Source: Saccharopolyspora galaxeae
GTDB lineage: Bacteria > Actinomycetota > Actinomycetes > Mycobacteriales > Pseudonocardiaceae
NCBI RefSeq assembly: GCF_016526145.1
Contig: NZ_JADDUE010000009.1
Location: 280,812 to 344,811 of the forward strand
DNA length: 64,000 nucleotides
Direction of reading: 5' to 3'
Part shown: one piece after another, positions 33,164 through 43,201 of the stretch
Numbering within the stretch: the stretch's first letter is position 1
Layout: each line of letters starts with the position of its first letter
Translations under genes and position numbers: made by a program
Notes under the pieces: model-generated
Told to the model about the DNA's origin: nothing
Database searches by the model: none
The model's input: the letters and a program-made list of their open reading frames with translations, nothing else

Positions 33164-33358
33164 ATGCCGAAGAACAAGACCCACAGCGGGACGAAGAAGC
33201 GTTTCCGGGTCACCGGCAGTGGCAAGCTGCGCCGCGAGCAGGCGGGCCGTCGCCACATCCTGGAGAAGAAGTCCAGCCGGGTGACCCGTCGCCTGGAGGG
33301 CACCGAAACGGTCGCCAAGAACGACGTCAAGAAGGTCAACCGGCTCCTGGGCCGCTGA
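33164..33358 (+). CDS. rpmI: 50S ribosomal protein L35 (bL35)
   Basis: A 64-residue basic protein: [20 protein letters not shown] at the start and KKVNRLLGR at the end match bL35 over its full usual length. It is the second gene of the infC operon; ATG 33164 is preceded by AGAAGGATGAGAG. It belongs to the large ribosomal subunit and is essential or near-essential. Confidence 0.98.
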   Translation: MPKNKTHSGTKKRFRVTGSGKLRREQAGRRHILEKKSSRVTRRLEGTETVAKNDVKKVNRLLGR

Positions 33359-33474
33359 GACCGCAGCGCGGACGCCGCGCCCCGAGCGGACCTTCCGCCG
33401 GTGCACCGGCTTCCCAGTGCTTCCAGCCCCCCGGGCGGTCCCGCCGCCCCCGATGAGATCGACAGGACGGAACC

Positions 33475-33843
33475 GTGGCACGCGTCAAGCGGGCAGTGAA
33501 CGCCCAGAAGAAGCGCCGCAGCATTCTCGAGCAGGCCAGCGGCTACCGCGGCCAGCGCTCCCGGCTGTACCGCAAGGCCAAGGAGCAGACGCTCCACTCG
33601 AACGTCTACGCCTACCGCGACCGGCGCGCCCGCAAGGGTGACTTCCGGAAGCTGTGGATCACCCGCATCAACGCGGCGACCCGGCAGAACGGTCTGAGCT
33701 ACAACCGCTTCGTGCAGGGCCTGAAGGCCGCCGAGGTCGAGGTGGACCGCAAGGTGCTCGCCGACATGGCGGTGCGCGACCCGCAGGCGTTCGCCGCGCT
33801 GGTGGACGTTGCCAAGCAGCACCTGCCGGAAGGTGTGGCCTGA
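33475..33843 (+). CDS. rplT: 50S ribosomal protein L20 (bL20)
   Basis: A 122-residue basic protein with the L20 signature: [38 protein letters not shown] and [22 protein letters not shown] 33475 is the standard N-terminus of the family. L20 is an early assembly protein of the 50S subunit and represses the infC operon in several bacteria. Its TGA overlaps the apparent start region of the methyltransferase gene that follows. Confidence 0.98.
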   Translation: MARVKRAVNAQKKRRSILEQASGYRGQRSRLYRKAKEQTLHSNVYAYRDRRARKGDFRKLWITRINAATRQNGLSYNRFVQGLKAAEVEVDRKVLADMAVRDPQAFAALVDVAKQHLPEGVA

Positions 33844-34712
33844 TCGCCGAGGGCGCGCACGCTGATCAGCGGCCCGGGACGGCTCCAGCGGTCGATGCGC
33901 CGAGCGCATCGACACCGCTGACGGAGCGTTCGTCCCGGGTCGTTGTCGCGCGCAAGCTCACTCGCCGCGTCGGCCGGGATCGCGCGGGTGCGTTCCTGGC
34001 GGAGGGCGCGCGTGCGGTGGGCGAGGCGTTGGCCGCGCACTCCGCGGGCCGGTTCCGGGTGCGCGAGGTGTTCGCCACCGCCGAGCGGGCCGGACGGCTG
34101 CAGACCCCCGCCGGGGTGCCGGTGCGGACGGTGATGGACAAGGCCGCCGCGTCGCTGTCGGAGACCGTGACTCCGCAAGGTCTCGTCGCCGTTTGCGAGC
34201 TTCCCGCGGTCACCGCGGCGGATGCGCTGGCGCAGCGCCCGGCGCTGGTCGCGGTGCTGCTGGGAGTGTCCGATCCGGGCAATGCGGGCACCGTCGTGCG
34301 GGTCGCCGACGCGGCCGGTGCCGGCGCGGTGCTGTTCGCCGGGGACACCGTGGACCCGTACAACGGCAAGGCGGTGCGGGCTTCCACCGGGAGCCTGTTC
34401 CACCTGCCCGTCGCCCGGGACCGGGACGCGATCGGAGTGCTCCGCGCCTGCCGGGACGCCGGGCTGCGCTTGGTCGGTGCGGACGGGCACGCGCGGGACG
34501 ACGTGGACACCGCCGCGGTGCAGGGCGAGCTGAGCACTCCGACCGCGTGGGTGTTCGGCAGCGAGGCCCACGGGCTGCCGCCGGAGGTTTCCGCGGAGCT
34601 GGACACCTCGCTGCGGGTGCCGATCTACGGGGATGCGGAGAGCTTGAACCTGGCCACCGCCGCGGCGGTCTGCCTCTACGGCTCCGCACGCGCCAGGCGC
34701 CACGGACGGTGA
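33840..34712 (+). CDS. TrmH/SpoU-family RNA 2'-O-methyltransferase
   Basis: A SpoU protein of up to 290 residues. The N-terminal substrate-binding domain reads [34 protein letters not shown]. The knotted methyltransferase domain shows [26 protein letters not shown] (motif 1), [14 protein letters not shown] (motif 2) and the closing [22 protein letters not shown] (motif 3). It methylates the ribose of a tRNA or rRNA base. No ATG, GTG or TTG occurs in frame between the rplT stop and this domain: the next one is GTG 34017, inside it. I therefore mark CTG 33840, which overlaps the rplT TGA and has GGAAGG six bases upstream, as tentative start. Confidence 0.85.
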   Translation: MIAEGAHADQRPGTAPAVDAPSASTPLTERSSRVVVARKLTRRVGRDRAGAFLAEGARAVGEALAAHSAGRFRVREVFATAERAGRLQTPAGVPVRTVMDKAAASLSETVTPQGLVAVCELPAVTAADALAQRPALVAVLLGVSDPGNAGTVVRVADAAGAGAVLFAGDTVDPYNGKAVRASTGSLFHLPVARDRDAIGVLRACRDAGLRLVGADGHARDDVDTAAVQGELSTPTAWVFGSEAHGLPPEVSAELDTSLRVPIYGDAESLNLATAAAVCLYGSARARRHGR

Positions 34713-36032
<1,320 letters not shown>

Positions 36033-36066
36033 CCCGTCCCGCCGCGAGAGAGAAGGACCTGAGCAA

Positions 36067-38559
36067 GTGCGGATTCCGGTTTCCTGGCTGGCCGAGCACC
36101 TGGAGCTGCCCGCGGACGCCACGGCCGAGACCCTGGCCGACGCCTTCGTCCGGATCGGGCTGGAGGTCGAGGACGTCATCCACCTGGCGCAGGTGAGCGG
36201 CCCGCTGGTGGTGGGCCGCGTCGCCGAGGTCGAGGAGCTGAGCGGCTTCAAGAAGCCGATCCGGTTCTGCCGCGTGGAGATCGGCGCGGACGACGCGGGC
36301 GAGCAGCGCACCCAGGGCATCGTGTGCGGGGCCACGAACTTCGACGAGGGCGAGCTGGTGGTCGTGGCGCTGCCGGGCACGGTGCTGCCGGGCGGCTTCG
36401 AGATCTCCTCGCGCAAGACCTACGGCCGCGTCAGCGAAGGCATGATCTGCTCGGCCAAGGAGCTGGGCATCGGCGAGGACCACAGCGGCATCCTGGTGCT
36501 GCCCGCGGGCGTCGCAGATCCGGGCGCGGACGCGACCGAGCTGGTGGGGCTGGACGACTCGGTGATCGAGCTGTCCATCACCCCGGACCGCGGCTATTGC
36601 TTCTCGGTGCGCGGTCTCGCCCGGGAGCTGTCCAACGCGCTGGACGTGCCGTTCGGCGACCCGGCGGCGCGGAACGTGCCGGAGGACGAGCGCCCGTCGC
36701 GTTCGGTGCGCATCGACGACCCGGGCGCGTGCTCGCGGTTCGTGTTCCGCCGCGTGACCGGTGTGGACCCGACCGCGCCGACGCCGTGGTGGATGCGGCG
36801 GCGGCTGGCGCTGGCCGGGGTGCGTTCGATCTCGCTGTCGGTGGACGTCACGAACTACGTGATGCTGGAGCTGGGGCAGCCGCTGCACGCCTTCGACGCT
36901 TCCAAGCTCACCGGCGACGTGGTGGTGCGCCGCGCGGCGGAGGGCGAGCAGCTGACCACGCTCGACGACGTGTCGCACGAGCTGGACCCGGACGACGTCG
37001 TGATCTGCGACGAGACCGGCCCGGTGAGCCTGGCCGGAGTGATGGGCGGCGCGCGGACCGAGATCGGCGCGGAGACCCACGACGTGCTGCTGGAGGCGGC
37101 GAACTGGGATCCGGCGAGCATCGCCCGCGCGATCCGCAGGCACAAGCTGCCCAGCGAGGCGGGCAAGCGCTTCGAGCGCGGGGTGGATCCGGCGGTGGCG
37201 CCGGTGGCCACCGAGATGGCCGCGCAGCTGCTGGTTCGCTACGGCGAGGGGCGCGTCGCGCAGGGCCGCACGGACGTGGGGGAGCCGCTGGCGCCGGATC
37301 CGGTGACGATGCCGCTGGCGCTGCCGGACAAGATCGCCGGGGTGAACTACGAGCGCGGCGTGACCGCGCGGCGGCTCAACCAGATCGGCTGCCGGATCGA
37401 GGTCGGCACCTCCGACGAGGGCGTCGGGCTGGTCACCGCGTACCCGCCAACGTGGCGCCCGGACCTGACCCGGCCCGCGGACCTGGTCGAAGAGGTGCTG
37501 CGGTTGGAGGGCTACCACACCATCCCGTCGGTGCTGCCGCCCGCGCCCGCGGGCCGCGGCTTGACCGCGTTGCAGCGGCGGCGCCGCGCGATCTCGCGGC
37601 GGCTCGCCTCGGACGGCTACGTCGAGGTGCTGCCGTTCCCGTTCACCTCGTCGGCGACGCTGGAGAAGCTGGGCGTGCCGGAGGACGATCCGCGCCGCCG
37701 CACCCTCGCGCTGCTCAACGCGCTGGAGTCGGACCATTCCGAGCTGGCCACGACGTTGCTGCCCGGGCTGCTGGATGCGTTGCAGCGCAACGTTTCCCGC
37801 GGCCAGCGGGACCTGGCGCTGTTCCACATCGGACAGGTCGTGCTGCCGGGCGAGCAGCAGCCCGCGGTGCCGGAGGTCGGCGTCGAGCAGCGCCCGTCCG
37901 AGGAACTGCTCGCCGAGCTCGACGCGGCCTTGCCGGAGCAGCCCACGCACGCGGCGGTGGTGCTGTCCGGCCAGCGCGAACGTGCCGGCTGGTGGGGCTC
38001 GGGCCGTGCCGCGGGCTGGGCGGACGCGGTCGAGGCCGCGCGCACCGTGGCCCGTGCCGCGAACGTCGAGCTGGAGGTCACCACCGGTTCGCTCGCGCCG
38101 TGGCACCCGGGTCGCTGCGCCGATTTGAAGGTCGACGGCACTGTCGTTGGCCACGCCGGTGAACTGCACCCGAAGGCGTTGGAGGCGCTGGGCCTGCCCA
38201 AGCGGACCTGCGCGATGGAGCTCGACCTGGATGCGCTGCCGCTGACCGATCCGCGCCCGGCCCCGTCGATCTCGGCGTACCCGCCGGTGCTGCTGGACGT
38301 CGCGCTGGTGGTGGACCAGGCGGTGCAGTCGGCGGAGCTGGTCGAGGTGGTGCGCTCCGGTGGCGGCGATCTGCTGGAGGATGTGCGGCTGTTCGACGTC
38401 TACGCGGGCGAGCAGCTGGCCGAGGGCAAGAAGTCGCTGGCGCTGGCGCTGCGTTTCCGCGCGGCCGATCGCACGCTCAAGCAGGAGGAGGCGACCGAGG
38501 CCCGCGATTCCGCGGTCCGCGCCGCTGAATCCCGCTTCGGCGCCGCGCTGCGGGGCTGA
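36067..38559 (+). CDS. pheT: Phenylalanine-tRNA ligase beta subunit
   Basis: An 830-residue beta subunit of full length. The first domains (MRIPVSWLAEHLELP, then a tRNA-binding-domain-like part VGRVAEVEEL) lead to the B3/B4 editing region (ISLSVDVTNYVMLELGQPLHAFDA), the B5 DNA-binding-like part and the C-terminal ferredoxin-like anticodon-binding domain (ISAYPPVLLDVALVVDQ, FDVYAGEQLAEGKKSLALALRFRA). It binds tRNA and edits mischarged Tyr-tRNA. GTG 36067 has AAGGA upstream. It closes the operon; a terminator follows. Confidence 0.97.
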   Translation: MRIPVSWLAEHLELPADATAETLADAFVRIGLEVEDVIHLAQVSGPLVVGRVAEVEELSGFKKPIRFCRVEIGADDAGEQRTQGIVCGATNFDEGELVVVALPGTVLPGGFEISSRKTYGRVSEGMICSAKELGIGEDHSGILVLPAGVADPGADATELVGLDDSVIELSITPDRGYCFSVRGLARELSNALDVPFGDPAARNVPEDERPSRSVRIDDPGACSRFVFRRVTGVDPTAPTPWWMRRRLALAGVRSISLSVDVTNYVMLELGQPLHAFDASKLTGDVVVRRAAEGEQLTTLDDVSHELDPDDVVICDETGPVSLAGVMGGARTEIGAETHDVLLEAANWDPASIARAIRRHKLPSEAGKRFERGVDPAVAPVATEMAAQLLVRYGEGRVAQGRTDVGEPLAPDPVTMPLALPDKIAGVNYERGVTARRLNQIGCRIEVGTSDEGVGLVTAYPPTWRPDLTRPADLVEEVLRLEGYHTIPSVLPPAPAGRGLTALQRRRRAISRRLASDGYVEVLPFPFTSSATLEKLGVPEDDPRRRTLALLNALESDHSELATTLLPGLLDALQRNVSRGQRDLALFHIGQVVLPGEQQPAVPEVGVEQRPSEELLAELDAALPEQPTHAAVVLSGQRERAGWWGSGRAAGWADAVEAARTVARAANVELEVTTGSLAPWHPGRCADLKVDGTVVGHAGELHPKALEALGLPKRTCAMELDLDALPLTDPRPAPSISAYPPVLLDVALVVDQAVQSAELVEVVRSGGGDLLEDVRLFDVYAGEQLAEGKKSLALALRFRAADRTLKQEEATEARDSAVRAAESRFGAALRG

Positions 38560-38592
38560 GCTTTCGAGCCGCATTGCGCGGCTGAGCTTGCG

Positions 38593-38626
38593 ACGGCCCG
38601 GTGTGCTTGCGAGCGCACCGGGCCGT
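38593..38626 (+). terminator. terminator of the pheST operon
   Basis: Perfect 11-bp arms ACGGCCCGGTG/CACCGGGCCGT, followed by TTTCACG, 34 bases after the pheT stop. Confidence 0.8.
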
Positions 38627-38674
38627 TTCACGTTCCGCGCCCCACGGTCCGCGGGGCGCAACTAGCCTCTGATC

Positions 38675-39289
38675 ATGAGTGTTGAATCGACCGCCGCTGC
38701 GGGTTCCGCTGCCCGCCTGGGGGTGAAGTCGGCGGCCGTCGTCCTCGCGAGCCTGCTGCTGGGCGGGCTGACGTCCTTCGCGCAGAGTTCGCTCGGCCCG
38801 CTGGATCCGCTGGCGAACTCCTCCAGCGGCTGGACGCTGCTGACCGCGTTGATCATCTGGTTCGCCCGGGAGCCGACGTTGCCGTCCGCGGTGTTCGGCC
38901 CGGTGAGCTTCGTGTCGCTGGTGCTGGGCTACACGGTGGCCGCCGCGCTTCGCGGGTTGACCTACAACCCGCTGATGTTCGGCGTGATCGGGTTGGTCGT
39001 CGGTCCGTTCGTGGGTGTCGCCGTCGCCTGGTTGCGCTGTCGCGGTCCGCGCGCCGCGGCGGGTGCTGCGCTGCTGTCCGGCATAGCCGTGGGCGAAGGG
39101 CTGTACGGGCTGATCGTGGTCTCCCGCAGCACGGGATGGTTCTACTGGACGGCGATCGCGGTGCTGGGAATCGCGTTGCTGGTCGTCACCCTCGTCAAGC
39201 GCAGCGTCGCTGCGCGCGATGTGCTGCTCGGCGCCGGTGGCACTGCGCTCGTCGCGGTGGCGTTCTACGCGACCTACACGAGCCTGTAG
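38675..39289 (+). CDS. Integral membrane protein (DUF6518-like)
   Basis: A 204-residue protein with about six hydrophobic helices (SAAVVLASLLLGGLTSFAQ, WTLLTALIIWFA, VFGPVSFVSLVLGYTVAAAL, VIGLVVGPFVGVAVAW, AALLSGIAVGEGLYGLIVV, WTAIAVLGIALLVVTLV). The pattern resembles small membrane proteins classed as DUF6518; I am not certain of the family. ATG 38675 is preceded by no clear ribosome binding site, and a TAGCCT box lies close, so it may be leaderless. It stands alone between the pheST terminator and the kinase. No function is known. Confidence 0.65.
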   Translation: MSVESTAAAGSAARLGVKSAAVVLASLLLGGLTSFAQSSLGPLDPLANSSSGWTLLTALIIWFAREPTLPSAVFGPVSFVSLVLGYTVAAALRGLTYNPLMFGVIGLVVGPFVGVAVAWLRCRGPRAAAGAALLSGIAVGEGLYGLIVVSRSTGWFYWTAIAVLGIALLVVTLVKRSVAARDVLLGAGGTALVAVAFYATYTSL

Positions 39290-39437
39290 CCGAGCCGGTT
39301 GCGCCGGATGGCGTTGTCGCGGCGACCGTTCACCGCAACGCCGGTCGGTCGCCGCACCCGGTGCGGCGGCACCCCGCGGGACCTGGCAAAGTCGATCGTG
39401 ACGTGATCGCTACGCAGTGGTGTGCAGGAGTCGGCTC

Positions 39438-40862
39438 ATGAGCGCGCAGGATCGGCTGGTCGCGGATCGCTACCGGGTCGAGTCGAGGCTGGGCAGCGGC
39501 GCGATGGGCGTGGTGTGGAAGGCGTGGGACGAGCGCCTGAACCGCACCGTGGCGGTGAAGGAACTGCACCTGCGGAAGTCGGCCAGCGACGCGGACGTGC
39601 AGGCGATGAAGCGCCGCGCGATGCGCGAGGGCCGGATCACCGCGCGGTTGATGCACCGGCACGCGATCGCCGTCTACGACGTGGTCGAAGACGACGGCCG
39701 CCCCTGCCTGATCATGGAGCACTTGGCTTCGCGGAGCTTGGACGCGGTGCTGGCCGAGCGCGGCACGCTGCCGGTCGCGGAGGTGGCCAAGCTCGGCGCG
39801 GACGTCGCCGGCGCGCTGGCCGCCGCGCACGACGCGGAGATCGTGCACCGCGATATCAAACCCGGCAACATCCTCGTCGCCGAGGACATCACCAAGATCA
39901 CCGACTTCGGCATTTCCCGCGCCATGGGGGACGCGAGCACCACCGGCGTGCTGGCAGGAACTCCCGCGTACCTGGCACCGGAGGTCGCCCAGGGCGGCAA
40001 GGCGGACTTCCGCACCGACGTGTTCTCGCTGGGCTCCACGTTGTACGCGGCTTTGCAGGGGCATCCGCCGTTCGGGCTGGGGGAGAACTCGATCGCGCTG
40101 CTGCACCGGGTGGCTGCCGGTGACTTCGAACCGCCCGCCGACGGCGGCGATCTGACTCCGGTGCTGCTGCGGCTGCTGGCGACCGAACCGGCGCAGCGCC
40201 CGTCCATGCGCGAGACCGCCGATGCGCTCGCCGCCGTCGCGGACGGCAGGCCGCTGCCGGAGTCGTTCACGGCGGTTCCTGCCGCACCGCCGAAGCCGGA
40301 ACCGGCGCCGACGCCCGCACCACCCGCGCAGCCCGCGGCACAGCCCGCCGGGGAACCGTCGAAGCGCCGCCGCTACGGCCTGATCCTGGCCGGTTCGCTG
40401 CTCGTCGTCGGCGCGGGGTTCGGTGCCGCGGTGCTGACCGGGTTGCTGACCGCCGAGGACATCGCCGGACCGCTCGCCCCGACCGAGCAGCCCCGCCCGG
40501 AACCCGCTCCGGCGCCGAGCCCGCCGCCGCAGCCCGCTGCACCGCAGACGCCGGAGTCGGTCGTGTCCGAGTACTACGCGCTCATGCCGGAGGACATCGA
40601 CGCGGCCTGGCAACGGCTCACCCCGGACTACCAGACCAACCACGCAGGCGGTTACGACGCCTTCGAGGAGTTCTGGGATCCGGTCGAGAGCGTGCAGACC
40701 TCGGCCGTGTCGACCGAGGGCCCGAACACCGCGCAGGCCACGGTCACCTACCACTTCGACGATGGCCGCGTGGTCGAAGAACCCACCCGCTACACGCTGT
40801 CCCGCGACGGCGACACGTGGAAGATCGCCGCGACGACGGTGCTCAGCAGCAGCACCCGCTGA
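39438..40862 (+). CDS. Membrane-bound Ser/Thr protein kinase (PknB-like)
   Basis: A 474-residue kinase. The N-terminal Hanks-type catalytic domain has LGSGAMGVVWKAW (glycine loop), VAVKEL (Lys), IVHRDIKPGNIL (catalytic Asp), ITDFGISR (DFG) and GTPAYLAPEV. A Pro-rich linker follows, then a single membrane helix (RYGLILAGSLLVVGAGFGAAVL), another Ala/Pro linker and a C-terminal extracellular domain of about 110 residues (ESVVSEYYALMPEDIDAAWQRLTPDYQ), which is NTF2-like in length and composition. It has no PASTA repeats. The extracellular part is probably the sensor. Single gene; substrates unknown. Confidence 0.92.
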   Translation: MSAQDRLVADRYRVESRLGSGAMGVVWKAWDERLNRTVAVKELHLRKSASDADVQAMKRRAMREGRITARLMHRHAIAVYDVVEDDGRPCLIMEHLASRSLDAVLAERGTLPVAEVAKLGADVAGALAAAHDAEIVHRDIKPGNILVAEDITKITDFGISRAMGDASTTGVLAGTPAYLAPEVAQGGKADFRTDVFSLGSTLYAALQGHPPFGLGENSIALLHRVAAGDFEPPADGGDLTPVLLRLLATEPAQRPSMRETADALAAVADGRPLPESFTAVPAAPPKPEPAPTPAPPAQPAAQPAGEPSKRRRYGLILAGSLLVVGAGFGAAVLTGLLTAEDIAGPLAPTEQPRPEPAPAPSPPPQPAAPQTPESVVSEYYALMPEDIDAAWQRLTPDYQTNHAGGYDAFEEFWDPVESVQTSAVSTEGPNTAQATVTYHFDDGRVVEEPTRYTLSRDGDTWKIAATTVLSSSTR

Positions 40863-40991
40863 GGACAGGTGCGGGACGACGCCGAATCCTCACGAAGTCG
40901 CAGGCGGGCACTCCCGCGCGCGGTTTCGCGGCACGGCGCGGTGATTTCGCCCGGTCTCGTCTCACCTGGCGGCGCGTGAGAGTCTGCTCTG

Positions 40992-41630
40992 GTGCGTGAG
41001 CAGCAGGAACGCGCAGTGTTGTGCGACATCGACGGAACCCTGGTCGATTCGACCGCCATCGTGCAGCGGGTCTGGACGGAGGTGGCCGCCGGGTTCGACG
41101 CGGACGCGGCCGCGATTCTGGCGGTGTGCCACGGAAAACGCGATGTGGACGTGGTCTCCGAGTTCTTCCCCGAGCCGGTCCGCGGCGACGTGCTCGCGAA
41201 GATCGCCGAGCTGGAGTCCGACGCCGTCGACGGCGTGGTCGCCGTGCCCGGAGCCGCGCACCTCCTCGCGAACCTGGACCGCTGGGCGGCGGTGACTTCG
41301 GGCGGCCGCGACTTGATGGCGAAGCGGCTGCGCGCGGCGGGCCTGCCGCAGCCGGACGTGCTGATCGCCGCCGAAGACGTCCGCCGCGGCAAACCCGATC
41401 CGGAGGGCTACCGCGCGGCCGCGGACGCGCTCGGCGCGGCCTCGGCGGGATGCTTCGTCGTGGAGGACGCTCCGGCAGGTATCGCCGCTGGCCGCGCGGC
41501 GGGCGCGATGGTCGCCGCGGTGACCACGACCCACTCGGAGTCCGAGCTGGAGGATGCGCACATCGTGCTGCCGTCGCTGCCGTCGCTGCCGTCGCTGCCG
41601 TCGCTGCCGGAACTGCTGGAACTCGTCTGA
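40992..41630 (+). CDS. HAD-superfamily phosphatase
   Basis: A 212-residue HAD hydrolase. VLCDIDGTLVDST holds the nucleophile Asp; AVTSGGRDL the second motif Thr/Ser; GKPDPEGYRAAADAL the Lys; VVEDAPAGIAAGRAAGA the closing acidic motif. It resembles beta-phosphoglucomutase/sugar-phosphate phosphatases (DOG-type). An odd C-terminal tail repeats the triplet Leu-Pro-Ser four times, encoded by four exact CCGTCGCTG units, and ends the protein soon after. GTG 40992 is the start. PucR follows two bases after the stop, so these two may be co-transcribed. Confidence 0.88.
   Translation: MREQQERAVLCDIDGTLVDSTAIVQRVWTEVAAGFDADAAAILAVCHGKRDVDVVSEFFPEPVRGDVLAKIAELESDAVDGVVAVPGAAHLLANLDRWAAVTSGGRDLMAKRLRAAGLPQPDVLIAAEDVRRGKPDPEGYRAAADALGAASAGCFVVEDAPAGIAAGRAAGAMVAAVTTTHSESELEDAHIVLPSLPSLPSLPSLPELLELV
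41571..41606 (+). repeat. four tandem 9-bp units at the end of the HAD gene
   Basis: CCGTCGCTG occurs four times without interruption and codes for Pro-Ser-Leu repeats. Exact short tandem units in coding DNA are prone to gain or loss by replication slippage. Confidence 0.85.
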
Positions 41631-41632
41631 CC

Positions 41633-43084
41633 ATGGTCACCCTGGACCGGTTGATCAACGTCCTCGGCGGCTACGGCGCGCGGCTGCGTTGCGCCCCGCG
41701 CGGCCGCGACGTCGAACTCCGCAGCGTCGCGCTGCAGGAACCGGCCGGTCCGGACGAGGTGCTGCTGACCGTCGGCGTGCCGGATACCGCGCTCGGCGAG
41801 CTGCTGTCGGCCACCCGGGCCGCTGCGGTCGTCGTGCACCGGGCCGACGAAGCAGTGCTCGACATCGCACGCGAACGCGGCGTCGCGGTCGTGCTCGTCG
41901 ATCCGGAGGTGCCGTGGGGTCAGCTCGCGGGCGTGGTGTACGGGCTGGTGCTGGAGGCGCGGGAAGGCGGCCCGACGGATCTGTTCGCGCTGGCGGACGC
42001 GCTCGCGGGCTCGGTCGGCGGCCCGGTGACGATCGAGGACCAGCATTCCGGCGTGCTGGCGTATTCGAGCAGGCAGGAGACCGCCGACCAGGCGCGGATG
42101 GCGACGATCCTGGGCAGGCGGGTGCCGGACGAGATCCGCGCCGAACTCACCGCCCGCGGTGTGCACGCGCACCTGGCCGTCTCCGACGCGCCGCTGTTCG
42201 TGGAGCCGATCCCGGCGCACGACTTCCACGGCCGGGTCGTCATCGCGGTTCGCGCCGGGCGGGAACTGCTCGGTTCGATCTGGGTCGAGGTCCCGGAGCC
42301 GTTGACCGGCGAGCGGGAGTCCGCGCTGCGCACCGGGGCCAGCACCGCGTCGCTGCAGATGCTGCGCGCGCGGGCCGCGGCCGACCTCGAGCGGCGGATC
42401 GAATCGGACCTGGTCATCGAGCTGTTGGAGGGCAAGGACGACGCTGCGGCGGTGCTGAGCAGGCTCGGTTTGCGCGGCGAGGACTTCCAGGTCGTGGCGT
42501 TGCAGGCGGAGGACACCGCGGTGCTGGTCGCCTTCGAGCGGGCCACCGCCGGTTTCGGCTGGGGCAGGCCGGGACGCAGCGCGCTGTTCTCGAACACGGT
42601 CTACACGGTGCTGCCCGGCGAGGTGCCCGCCGCGGAGTGGGTGCGCAAGTTGATGCGCGGGGTGCCTGCCTCCGCGCGGGCCGGGATCGGTGGCGCGGCG
42701 AGCCCGCTGGAACTGCCGGTGAGCAGGCAGGAAGCCGACGAGAGCTTGGCGCTGGAATGCTCCGATCCGATCGTTTCCTACGAGCGCGCGTGGCACGAGA
42801 TCCTGCTGCGGCGGCTGCGCAACGCCGCTTCCGGCGGCCGCATCCCTCCGCGCGGGCCGGTCGCCGACCTGCGCCGTCACGACGCGGCGAACGGCACTCG
42901 CTACACCGAGACGCTGCGTGCGGTCCTGCACGCCCAGGGCGACCAGGTCGCGGCCGCGGCGCGGCTGGGCGTGCACCCGAACACCGTGCGCTACCGGCTG
43001 CGCAAGATGACCGAGGTGACCACGCTCGACCTGGACGATCCGGACGAACGACTCGCCCTGGTGATCGCGCTGCGCGTCGCCTAG
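41633..43084 (+). CDS. PucR/CdaR-family transcriptional regulator
   Basis: A 483-residue regulator. The N-terminal PucR domain is short, a GGDEF-like central part follows, and the C-terminal HTH_30 reads YTETLRAVLHAQGDQVAAAARLGVHPNTVRYRLRKMTEVTTLDLDDPDERLALVIAL. Members control purine, proline, GABA and similar catabolic genes in response to their substrate. ATG 41633 starts two bases after the HAD stop. The gene 118 bases downstream encodes a D-amino-acid dehydrogenase in the same direction, so its likely effector is a D-amino acid or proline; that is an inference from position. Confidence 0.9.
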   Translation: MVTLDRLINVLGGYGARLRCAPRGRDVELRSVALQEPAGPDEVLLTVGVPDTALGELLSATRAAAVVVHRADEAVLDIARERGVAVVLVDPEVPWGQLAGVVYGLVLEAREGGPTDLFALADALAGSVGGPVTIEDQHSGVLAYSSRQETADQARMATILGRRVPDEIRAELTARGVHAHLAVSDAPLFVEPIPAHDFHGRVVIAVRAGRELLGSIWVEVPEPLTGERESALRTGASTASLQMLRARAAADLERRIESDLVIELLEGKDDAAAVLSRLGLRGEDFQVVALQAEDTAVLVAFERATAGFGWGRPGRSALFSNTVYTVLPGEVPAAEWVRKLMRGVPASARAGIGGAASPLELPVSRQEADESLALECSDPIVSYERAWHEILLRRLRNAASGGRIPPRGPVADLRRHDAANGTRYTETLRAVLHAQGDQVAAAARLGVHPNTVRYRLRKMTEVTTLDLDDPDERLALVIALRVA

Positions 43085-43201
43085 CGGCCGCGGAGTAGTG
43101 CCCGGATGCCAACGCGGCGCGCTCGGATTGTGCGCAGATGACAACGATCAGCGCTGTGTTCCCGGTCATGCTCGGAGCTGGACCGAGCGAAGGGAGCAGG
43201 C

